Shown here: positions 54,103 to 61,888 of the stretch, piece after piece
Layout: every line of letters begins with the position of its first letter
How positions within the stretch are numbered: the stretch's first letter is position 1
Source of the DNA: Cuneatibacter caecimuris
GTDB lineage: Bacteria; Bacillota; Clostridia; Lachnospirales; Lachnospiraceae
DNA length: 64,000 nucleotides
Reading direction: 5' to 3'
Assembly: GCF_004216775.1 (NCBI RefSeq)
Contig: NZ_SGXF01000001.1
Coordinates: forward strand, 1,166,828 to 1,230,827
Position numbers and translations under genes: made by a program
The notes under the pieces: model-generated
The model's database searches: none
What the model was told of the DNA's origin: nothing
What the model saw: the letters and a program-made list of their open reading frames with translations, nothing else

Positions 54103-54423
54103 CTAGCTTTCTTTTTTTGGCAGCAAGTTAATAACCAAGTAATCCTCTTTCTCATAACGAACAAGAAGTAAACTCTGTAAGCTTTCTTTCACCAATTGCA
54201 TAAGGTCATTCGGTATAACTTCATAATTTGTTTGCATATCGGGACTTTGATATGCTTTGTACTTTCCATTAAAATAGAATTTATCAACACTCAAATATGG
54301 TCTGTAAAGTCTTTTTGATGTTCTGCAATCTTTAGCAAGAGCAATTATACTAATAATAATTGCAACAAAGCTTAATAAAAAGGATGTTAAATCTGCCAAA
54401 TTAATCTCCATATTAATCTTCAT
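54103..54423 (-). CDS. Small single-pass membrane protein, unknown function
   Basis: A 106-residue protein with one predicted membrane helix (LTSFLLSFVAIIISIIALA, about residues 12-30), then a charged cytoplasmic part. AGGAGG lies upstream of the ATG. It follows the reverse transcriptase gene by 273 nt on the same strand. Small membrane proteins often accompany abortive-infection systems, but nothing in the sequence shows that here. Confidence 0.55.
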   Translation of the reverse strand: MKINMEINLADLTSFLLSFVAIIISIIALAKDCRTSKRLYRPYLSVDKFYFNGKYKAYQSPDMQTNYEVIPNDLMQLVKESLQSLLLVRYEKEDYLVINLLPKKES

Positions 54424-54594
54424 TTACCTTGCCACCTCCTACAATGCAATTCAGATTAGGCAAAAATCTTATGCTCATTTTTGCCATATGAGAAATGCCT
54501 TTAAATTCAATACCACTTATATAATTATAAGTAGTTTCATTTCAACCACAATACATGAACTTTTATCATCTTCGACACAATTTCACGCAGACCT

Positions 54595-54623
54595 CCACAT
54601 GTGGTGAGTGGATGATAATGATG
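54595..54623 (-). repeat. 29-bp direct repeat, left copy
   Basis: Begins CCACATGTGGTGAGTGGATG. It matches 61086-61114 at 26 of 29 positions in the same orientation. It lies 74 bases beyond the 3' end of the RT-HD gene. On the minus strand the surrounding frame reads IIIIHSPHVEVC. Confidence 0.8.
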
Positions 54624-54696
54624 CCATAAGAGCGAATTCCGTTATTGATGGAACTGCTGATACATATGTATTTTCAATTCATCTCCTCATTTCCAT

Positions 54697-57600
54697 TTAT
54701 TTTTCCGAATCAGATTGCATTTCATTTTTTAGATATTGTTCCAATACCCCAAACTGTTTTTCATCCAGGCATGTTCTATTGGCAATTTTTACGCAGACTA
54801 CAACTTCTGCGCCAAAATAGTTCTCCGGAACACGGTTTAAATATTCCTTCAAGGCATAAAGTTCCTGCATAAGGTAGCGATTTTTTTTAGAAAACCATTT
54901 GCACAGAAAATTACAGACTTCCTTTCCATTCTCACAATCGTTCCCCATTTTTAGTTCAAAACCATTATCATCAATATTTTCAATTTTCATATATTCACAT
55001 GGCTTATCGCACTGACATTTTGACATCTGAGACATATCTACAATAACTGTTAAAATCAACTTTTCCATAATTGATCCAGGTGTCAAGCCCCCTTTGCCTG
55101 CTACTATACTATAATTTGTTTTCAGTTCATAGCCCTGTGTTAAAAGATGAGAAATCCAATGAAAAGCGGAATCTTTTGACATCTGATCCAAATTATGATA
55201 TAGGATGGGCCTGGATATTCTGCAATTACTCATATCCAGTAAATCAGCAAGCCGAAGCAGGATTTTATCAAACTTAAGACTAACCATTTTTTCAGCAGCT
55301 GATGATTTTGTAAAGTAAATATCTCTTTCATCCGCTTGATGAGCCTCTGATATTTCCGCAACAAATTCACGAAGAGTTTCATCCAAAAAATTCAAGTCTT
55401 CTCTGGCTCGTATTTCTACCGCGCTGTCTGACGCGTGTTTTTCCCTGATTTTCTTTTCATAATAAGCATCTAACCTCCTGTAACTCTGGGTCATCCACTT
55501 TTTTACCTGCGATATATCTTCCACATCCGACTCTCTGTATTCTATTTTTTCCCCTTTCGCAAGCCGCTTCTTTAACGCAATCTCCTGACGGATTTCCGAT
55601 AAATGCTCCCAGGCAATACTGTCCCCGCTTTCTTTATCTATTAAAAATGCGTCTAATGCGGGAATTTTTACCATGGATATGTCGTGAAGATAACACGCCA
55701 AAAATAAAGCATAGAAATCGAGCGAAGATATCTTTAAAAATCCTATTGCATGGATAAGTTTTACTATATTTCTAATTAACGCAATCGCATGTTCCTGATT
55801 ATGAAGCGTATAAAAATACAGATGTTTGGATCCGTTTTTCCACACCTCGCAGGTAAACTGGTGAGTCAAAATCAACTTATCGATTCGGATTGGATCCGCC
55901 ACAAAAGACTGGAAAATATCGACCACTTCCATTACCGCATAATCCAAATCCGCTTTATTTCCCACATCGTTCAATAAGATTTTCCGATCTAGGAATACCT
56001 CTTCTGTAAAGAGCCGGTTTCTCAAAAACAGTAAAATCCGAAACTCGCCACAACTCAGAGGCTTCCTATTAAACTTTTTAATCACAAAGCAATCTTCTAT
56101 TTCTACGTCAAAAAGCTGCGAGTACACAGCATTAGCGACCATTCGTATAAATTGCGATGTATTTTCACTTACTATCATTGCCATTTCCACCATATCTTTA
56201 GACAGCAGCCTCTCTAAAATCGCACCTTTCCAGTTTTTCTTCTGAATCTGCTCTACCCAATGTTCCGCTACATCATAATGCTTATGAGAAAATGACTTCA
56301 TTTTACATGCTGCAAAATATTTCAATGTTTTATACGGATCAATAAATTCCATACCAGATTTTTTATATCTATCTTTATCGTTATTTTTCTTTTCCCCACA
56401 TTCTATCAATTCTTTATACACTTCATAAAGAAAAGAGCTCTCCTTATTTTCTTCTTCGAAACACAATTTGTTGAGTTCTCCAATATACTTTCCAAGCTCT
56501 TTTTTTTCTGTATCGCTAATATCCTCACAATACATGGAAACAGCAGCGTCCCATATATTTTCATTATAGGACTGTATAAAGGCTTTCAACTTTTCCTCTT
56601 TAGTATTATATTTATTGACTATATATATAATCTTCTCCAATTCTTTTTTATTACTATTATCTGTTTCACACATATGCCTTAAATTAAGACGATGTTTTCG
56701 ATATTCAAAGAAACGATAATAACGTATCCAACGATCACGGAATTTACTCCAGTTCTGTATACGCTTTCTGCATTCTCCAATTGCCTCTGGATTCTGCTCT
56801 TCCTCAGACGCTTCCTGCAATTTTGAAATCTCTCCCTTCGCCTGATCCAGCTTTTGATCCAACTCTTTAATTTTCTTCTGGATTTCATCCGAAAGCGCCT
56901 TCAATCTCCCTTCCAGTATAACATCTTCCTCATCCGAATACATTTTAAATATCTCATTTCCAGCCTGAGATGCCTCCCGGCTGACGCATTTTAAATAAAT
57001 CTCACTTTCATCGAGTTGATCTAACCGTATAAAACTGCTCTTACTCACAGCCTTATTTTTATCCACACCATGAACATGGATACCATAAAGCCCTGCAGCT
57101 CTCATAGCAGACACAGGATTGGGAAGTAAAGCCCTGTTATCTTCCTCCAAAAGCCTTTTTTCTAGTTTTTCTATTTCATCATTAATATTGTTGAGTTGCT
57201 CCCCAAAGCTATCTTCAAGAATATCATTTGTAAAAATCACAGAATCATCTACGTAAAAATAACTAACCCCCTTAAACTTTTCCTGAAATATTTCCGATAT
57301 CGGTATCATGCAAATGTTTCCGAAAAAATAAGATTGTGGAAGGCCCTGAGGAATTCCACGCACAAAATTTTCTTCAATTACAGGCTCACATGATTCCTTA
57401 TTTACCTTATAATACTCTTTCTTCAATTTATTAGAAAGATTCGTTTTCAGCTTACAAAATAAAAGTTTTATTAAAATCCTTTTCAGTAATTCTGTATCAG
57501 GTCTTTCCATATTTACAGGAAATCTTTCCACAATTAATTGATAAACCAGCATCGGATCAATAGTCGGGAAAAAATTTTCCAAGTCAAGCGACACCTCATA

Positions 57601-58167
57601 TTTATATTCTAAAGAAGCATTATATTTTTTCAATGCTTCATTTGCATTTTGTGTATAGGCCTGATATTGTTGTTTCCAAGGTTTAAACAAAAACTCCGGA
57701 TTTAAGGACACTCTGTTTCCATAAAAATTTCCTGGCAATAACCGACTTACATTTGAAAGATAAAGTTTTTTCTCAACATCCGCTATCTCATATACTAATA
57801 AATGAAGCATTGCCACAATTGCGATCTGACTGATAATGTCCGTTGTATGAAGTGGTCTATATGTAACCTTCTCTTTATCATTCAGCTTCTTAGGTCGAAA
57901 GTAAACATAAGCTTCTATAAAACAGTCGTCTTTATCAATCAGATCTGTAATCTTATCTCTGACATTTTTAATTATTTCCTTAATATAAATTTCATCATAC
58001 TTATCCTGTAATCGGTAATACTTTTCCTTATCATTTTCTGTTAAAAGTTCAAAATCAAATATGTATGAACGCAACGAATAAATGGCATGAAAAATATTCT
58101 GGTCTGACAGCAAAAACGTTCTGTATCTCCCATCGTATTTCACTTTCCTCTTTTGTGTCTTTTCCAT
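54697..58167 (-). CDS. Reverse transcriptase fused to an HD phosphohydrolase-like domain
   Basis: A 1156-residue protein. RT core in about residues 90-390: template-grip motif TYRPLHTTD, motif A VSLDLENFFPTID (catalytic Asp195), motif B RGIPQGLPQS (270-279) and motif C FYVDDS (Asp307-Asp308). A coiled-coil, charged stretch follows (about 415-480). Residues 780-980 carry an HD-type metal site: LHNQEH (His789, His793), CYLHD (His828-Asp829), EAHQ (His943) and RLADLLD. The tail has a Cys-rich patch CQCDKPC near 1051. Chromosomal RTs of this kind belong to the Abi/unknown-group defence RTs. It is one base downstream of the 181-aa gene and closes a three-gene operon. The RT/HD combination is not one I recognise as a described type. 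Confidence 0.85.
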   Translation of the reverse strand: MEKTQKRKVKYDGRYRTFLLSDQNIFHAIYSLRSYIFDFELLTENDKEKYYRLQDKYDEIYIKEIIKNVRDKITDLIDKDDCFIEAYVYFRPKKLNDKEKVTYRPLHTTDIISQIAIVAMLHLLVYEIADVEKKLYLSNVSRLLPGNFYGNRVSLNPEFLFKPWKQQYQAYTQNANEALKKYNASLEYKYEVSLDLENFFPTIDPMLVYQLIVERFPVNMERPDTELLKRILIKLLFCKLKTNLSNKLKKEYYKVNKESCEPVIEENFVRGIPQGLPQSYFFGNICMIPISEIFQEKFKGVSYFYVDDSVIFTNDILEDSFGEQLNNINDEIEKLEKRLLEEDNRALLPNPVSAMRAAGLYGIHVHGVDKNKAVSKSSFIRLDQLDESEIYLKCVSREASQAGNEIFKMYSDEEDVILEGRLKALSDEIQKKIKELDQKLDQAKGEISKLQEASEEEQNPEAIGECRKRIQNWSKFRDRWIRYYRFFEYRKHRLNLRHMCETDNSNKKELEKIIYIVNKYNTKEEKLKAFIQSYNENIWDAAVSMYCEDISDTEKKELGKYIGELNKLCFEEENKESSFLYEVYKELIECGEKKNNDKDRYKKSGMEFIDPYKTLKYFAACKMKSFSHKHYDVAEHWVEQIQKKNWKGAILERLLSKDMVEMAMIVSENTSQFIRMVANAVYSQLFDVEIEDCFVIKKFNRKPLSCGEFRILLFLRNRLFTEEVFLDRKILLNDVGNKADLDYAVMEVVDIFQSFVADPIRIDKLILTHQFTCEVWKNGSKHLYFYTLHNQEHAIALIRNIVKLIHAIGFLKISSLDFYALFLACYLHDISMVKIPALDAFLIDKESGDSIAWEHLSEIRQEIALKKRLAKGEKIEYRESDVEDISQVKKWMTQSYRRLDAYYEKKIREKHASDSAVEIRAREDLNFLDETLREFVAEISEAHQADERDIYFTKSSAAEKMVSLKFDKILLRLADLLDMSNCRISRPILYHNLDQMSKDSAFHWISHLLTQGYELKTNYSIVAGKGGLTPGSIMEKLILTVIVDMSQMSKCQCDKPCEYMKIENIDDNGFELKMGNDCENGKEVCNFLCKWFSKKNRYLMQELYALKEYLNRVPENYFGAEVVVCVKIANRTCLDEKQFGVLEQYLKNEMQSDSEK

Positions 58168-58168
58168 T

Positions 58169-58714
58169 CTATTTTTTTATTCCCCCACTCTTTCTATTTT
58201 TTGAAGACGTCTTAAAATCGAGAAATTCTTTTAAATTTTTCAATTCTTTTAGTTCTTCACTTTCAATGATTTCTGCTTTACTGTGGTACATAAAACGCTT
58301 TGTCTCGCAGAGAGCACTGCATTCAACCAATAGTTTCTCATCACATACCGTGTTTTTATCAGAAAAGGAATATACTTTATTGATTACAACTATCTTTTCC
58401 TCCTCATCATCCCATTTACTCTCCTGCTGCCAATAACGATCTATGATTAATGACACACCTGAGTAGCAGGACGATAGCTGAAATAACCGTTTTACTAATT
58501 TATATTTTTTATAAAAACATTCCAAAAAATGCAAAAATTGCATACTGTAATGTGGTAAATAAGTGGAATTATAATAAAAATCTTTATTTGTTTCACTGAG
58601 AAAAAATGAAAAAGCTTTAATTTCTTTTTCGAATTCTTCCCTTAATCTCTTTTCTTTAACCAACCGCTCGCCCAACTCCATATAATTTTCCCACTGTTTT
58701 TCAATATCTGTCAA
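58169..58714 (-). CDS. Hypothetical protein in the ART/RT operon
   Basis: A 181-residue, highly charged, probably helical protein (MTDIEKQWENYMELGERLVK) with aromatic-rich middle (STYLPHYSMQFLHFLECFYK) and a basic tail. No family is recognised. Its start overlaps the upstream gene by 4 nt (ATGA) and it ends one base before the RT-HD gene, so it is almost certainly part of the same functional unit. It might be an antitoxin for the ADP-ribosyltransferase or an adaptor for the RT; neither is shown. Confidence 0.75.
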   Translation of the reverse strand: MTDIEKQWENYMELGERLVKEKRLREEFEKEIKAFSFFLSETNKDFYYNSTYLPHYSMQFLHFLECFYKKYKLVKRLFQLSSCYSGVSLIIDRYWQQESKWDDEEEKIVVINKVYSFSDKNTVCDEKLLVECSALCETKRFMYHSKAEIIESEELKELKNLKEFLDFKTSSKNRKSGGIKK

Positions 58715-59592
58715 AATTCATCGCCTCCATACCAGATATTTGAAAACTGTATTTTCAAATATTGATGTAATTTTTCTTTCCAACGTATATATTCTTCGTA
58801 GTCCTGCTCTTTATCTTTTTTATGTATCATTTCTAACAAATGAGCTGCAGAATCTTTTCCATCATATATCTGCTGCCATATTATTGTTTCTGAATCTAAA
58901 ATACTCTTACGATAATCCGGAAATTCTACCGCTTTCAGTCGATATTTTCCCAGCGGAGGTCTTTTATTTAAATCCTTTATTCTTCTGGTTTCAGAAACAG
59001 TAAGCGGCATCTCTGTTATCTCAATGTTAATAAATGGAGGCAAGAGTATTTCTCTTTCATCCCAATGTTTATATTCCTTTCTTGATAATATCTTTTCAAA
59101 GTCAATAAAAGGAACATTTCGGGCAAGTTCCATTTCTATCAGGACAATATTACTTTTCTGAGCAAACGTCATATCAAATCCGCTCTTTGAGCAGGAAAAA
59201 AACGATTGGGTAAAGCCGTTTTCATAATATGTAATGGAAGAAGCACGTTCTATCCGCCGTCCAACTGCACTGCTGTCAAAATCTGCATTTTTTTCCTTCA
59301 TCAGAGTAAAAATATCCGTATAAATCTGAACTGTTTCGTCTATTCTTCTGATAAACTCCGTATTCAAGAGATGGTCTTCTGTCCAAATACGTTCTTGTTC
59401 ATTCTTGATACCTTCGAAAAGAAGTGCATTTAACGTCCAATAGGCATTTTTGTCTCCGAACATAGCGTCTTGAGATTCTCTACCCACGTAACCGTTACTA
59501 CACCGTTCCCGGGTATCGCCTCCATAAAACCGAAGGGCATCAATTTTTCTAATCAGGAGCTGCTGACTCTCCTGTTCCAATGGCTTTTCCAT
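58711..59592 (-). CDS. Probable ADP-ribosyltransferase (R-S-ExE type) in the RT operon
   Basis: A 293-residue protein. The helical N-terminal part includes AYWTLNALLFEG. The central part fits the ART fold of C3/VIP2-like toxins: Arg116 in IERASS, the STS-like segment FFSCSKSG (Ser133-Ser135), strand NIVLIEMEL and the ExE motif DEREILLPP (Glu179-x-Glu181). The order R, S-x-S, E-x-E and their spacing (17 and 46 residues) is plausible for the arginine/glutamate-type ART clade. It would move ADP-ribose from NAD to a target. First gene of the operon with the 181-aa and RT-HD genes. No signal peptide, so it acts inside the cell. Confidence 0.65.
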   Translation of the reverse strand: MEKPLEQESQQLLIRKIDALRFYGGDTRERCSNGYVGRESQDAMFGDKNAYWTLNALLFEGIKNEQERIWTEDHLLNTEFIRRIDETVQIYTDIFTLMKEKNADFDSSAVGRRIERASSITYYENGFTQSFFSCSKSGFDMTFAQKSNIVLIEMELARNVPFIDFEKILSRKEYKHWDEREILLPPFINIEITEMPLTVSETRRIKDLNKRPPLGKYRLKAVEFPDYRKSILDSETIIWQQIYDGKDSAAHLLEMIHKKDKEQDYEEYIRWKEKLHQYLKIQFSNIWYGGDEF

Positions 59593-60023
59593 ATTCTGTT
59601 TCTTTCTCTATTACCTCACATCAAAATTTTGTTTATGATATTATCTAAAAAAAAATATCTTAATTAATGAACTTCATCATAGGATATTCCTATTATATTT
59701 TAAAGGAAATTCTAATGTAAGTTTAGTTGTTGACTATAGACCATGTTCTACCAAATAATCGTATACCCTTTCAATGAAAATCATTTCTTCAGAATAATAG
59801 TTATCACCTAATGTCTCTATCATTCTTCACGATCTTCATCACTTCCAAAACTTATACCCGTATTAGAACCTTTTTAAAATAACTATATCTCTACTTATTT
59901 TACACTGTACTTCCATTTGTCTTTTCTGACACAATTCCACACAACCCTCGTATTGTAGTAAACGGGCACTAATAATGACAAAAAGCATAGCTTTCCTTAG
60001 TGGAACTATTCGTCAGTCTCCTA
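59593..60023. other. Intergenic region upstream of the ART/RT operon
   Basis: On the minus strand a perfect TATAAT (59692-59697) about 95 bases before the ART start is the likely promoter, leaving a long 5' leader that could hold an RNA element. Further out, 59734-59823 encodes a 29-residue frame (MIETLGDNYYSEEMIFIERV) overlapping the stop of another frame that ends GISFGSDEDREE; these look like stumps of lost genes. The third repeat copy lies at 59927. Confidence 0.45.
59927..59980 (-). repeat. Degenerate third copy of the RT-module flanking repeat
   Basis: TGACACAATTCCACACAACC (59927 on) matches CGACACAATTTCACGCAGAC at 54573 in the left copy. Similarity resumes in GGCACTAATAATGAC and again in GTGGAACTATTCGTCAG. 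It splits the bracketed segment into an ART/RT part and a RhuM part. Confidence 0.5.
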
Positions 60024-61019
60024 CTAATTATTTTCTCCGTCCATCTTATCTAATTCCCCAATACTCTCTAAAAAATGACATTCCACAGGAGACAATATAT
60101 ATTCCTGATTTCTTTTATACCTTTCATACTCTGAATGCGCCTTCTCTAAGGCCTGCTGATGTGTTACTTTCCCCTTTGTTGTTAATATATCACGTCTGGT
60201 CATCCTAAGATAATCATCAATAGTCTCCAGCCAGTCTTTCATATACATTGGTTCCTGATTTAAAGCATGTACCTCTGCAATATCCAAATATGCCGTGACA
60301 ATTTTATTGAGTGCATCTAACTCTTTTTCATCAAGATAATTTTTCGCCACTTCTACATCCGAGAGCTTTATACGTTTGCCACTCCATGTAGTCAGTCCCA
60401 TATTATCTTTATCTGCATCTGCCCTTTGGTAAATCACCTCTGCCGCTGTGTGCTTATGTGCTGCCCAATGCATCTTGTTTTGAACCTGTTTAAAAAACTG
60501 CACGGAACTCTCTGCCTTCGGATTGTAGTCAATACTGGTTGCATAGATTTCCAGCACTTTTCTCCAAAACACTTTTTCTGAAGACCTTATATCCCGGATA
60601 CGTGCCAGCAACTCATCAAAATAATTTCCTTCACCAAGGTTCTTTAATCGTTCATCATCCAGCGCAAATCCTTTTTTCATATATTCTTTCAGAATATTTG
60701 TGGCCCAAATCCTAAATTGCGTTCCTCGCAAAGATTTTACGCGATAGCCAACAGAAATAATAACGTCAAGATTATAAAAATCCACATGATATCTTTTTCC
60801 GTCAGAACCAGTTGTTGCAAAATTTGCAACAACTGAATTTCGGCTTAACTCGCCTTCTAAAAAAATATTTTTTATATGTCTGGATATCGTGGATTTATTT
60901 CTTTGAAATAGATCTGCTATCTGATCTAACGATAACCAAACAGTGTCATTATCAAATGTAACTTCAACTTTGGTAATTCCATCCTCTGTTGTGTACATTA
61001 ATATATTTGATTTTTCCAC
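60024..61019 (-). CDS. RhuM family protein
   Basis: A 331-residue protein of the RhuM (Fic/KilA-like) virulence-associated family: NILMYTTEDGITKVEVTFDNDTVWLSLDQIADLF, a KilA-N-like region VDFYNLDVIISVGYRVKS, and the C-terminal YLDIAEVHALNQEPMYMKDW. RhuM genes often travel with restriction-modification and defence islands; the biochemical role is not settled. A GTG start with GGGGAG six bases upstream is used. A broken paralogue lies just upstream (61164-61737). Confidence 0.9.
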   Translation of the reverse strand: MEKSNILMYTTEDGITKVEVTFDNDTVWLSLDQIADLFQRNKSTISRHIKNIFLEGELSRNSVVANFATTGSDGKRYHVDFYNLDVIISVGYRVKSLRGTQFRIWATNILKEYMKKGFALDDERLKNLGEGNYFDELLARIRDIRSSEKVFWRKVLEIYATSIDYNPKAESSVQFFKQVQNKMHWAAHKHTAAEVIYQRADADKDNMGLTTWSGKRIKLSDVEVAKNYLDEKELDALNKIVTAYLDIAEVHALNQEPMYMKDWLETIDDYLRMTRRDILTTKGKVTHQQALEKAHSEYERYKRNQEYILSPVECHFLESIGELDKMDGENN

Positions 61020-61085
61020 TTTCCTCTCCCCGTCAAAAAAAATCGAATAAGAACTCGAAGATTATATTATTCTTTAAAATAGTTT

Positions 61086-61114
61086 CCACATGTGTCGAGT
61101 GGATAATAATGATG
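61086..61114 (-). repeat. 29-bp direct repeat, right copy
   Basis: Begins CCACATGTGTCGAGTGGATA. Same orientation as the left copy at 54595, 26 of 29 identical. It lies between the intact and the broken rhuM genes. On the minus strand the frame reads LLDIIIIHSTHVETIL. Confidence 0.8.
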
Positions 61115-61163
61115 TCTAAAAGACGTGGTTCACCCCTAGAGGAGTTTCTCTTGTCTAATTTTG

Positions 61164-61737
61164 TTAACTCGTAAATAATATCACCTTTTCAACTCCTATC
61201 CGTTTTATGTTCCAATATTTTATCGAATCCAAATATTTCTTCTCCACATCACTGATGATTCTGGTTTTATATTTTCTGTATTCACTCGTTGCTTTATCAA
61301 ATGCTTGTTTCTAAGTAACACTTCCGTTTCCTTGAAGTAACTGTTCGCCACTCATTGTAAGTATACGGTCCAAACGCTCTGCCCAATCGCTCATAGTCAT
61401 TACCTGTTCCCGCTCTGCCTGACATTCCGCAAAATCAAGATATCCTGAAACAAGTAATCACGCCCAGATTATAATAATCCACATCATATACTTTTCCGTT
61501 AGCGGCAGTGTAGGCAAATTTTGCCCATACTGATTCTTTAGGCAATTCTCCTTCTTTAAAAACATTTCTCACATGCTTGCCTATTATGCTTCTATCTCTT
61601 TGAAACAACACCGCCATCTGATCAATTGACAACCAGACCGTATCTCCATCAAAAGTTATATCTTTCTTTGCCAAACCATCCTCTGTTGTGTAGATAATAA
61701 TATTTGATTTTCTATTTATATCGTCATTACTATACAC
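61164..61737 (-). pseudogene. Broken RhuM family gene
   Basis: The first 95 codons (KSNIIIYTTEDGLAKKDITF, DTVWLSIDQMAVLFQ) parallel the intact RhuM at 60024. After GVI the frame jumps: the adjacent reading frame continues SGYLDFAECQAEREQVMTMS, which corresponds to the RhuM C-terminus, so roughly 150 codons are deleted at about 61440-61450. A further in-frame TAG lies at 61311-61313. The remains end at TAA 61164. Confidence 0.85.
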
Positions 61738-61888
61738 TCAGTTCACCACATCTCCTTTGTTTATCTATATTTGTGTCTAATGTCACTCTGGTAAAAAACA
61801 TATTATTAACATGCAAAATAACTAAGATTCCACCTTAAGAATAGACTATTTTCAATGCAAAACCACTATATTTTGTGGTTCTACTCCT

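Noticed and set aside
58711-59592. Reading the first gene of the RT operon as a restriction or nuclease subunit
   Set aside because: No nuclease motif was found; the Arg, SxS and ExE pattern with its flanking strands fits an ADP-ribosyltransferase better, though not conclusively.
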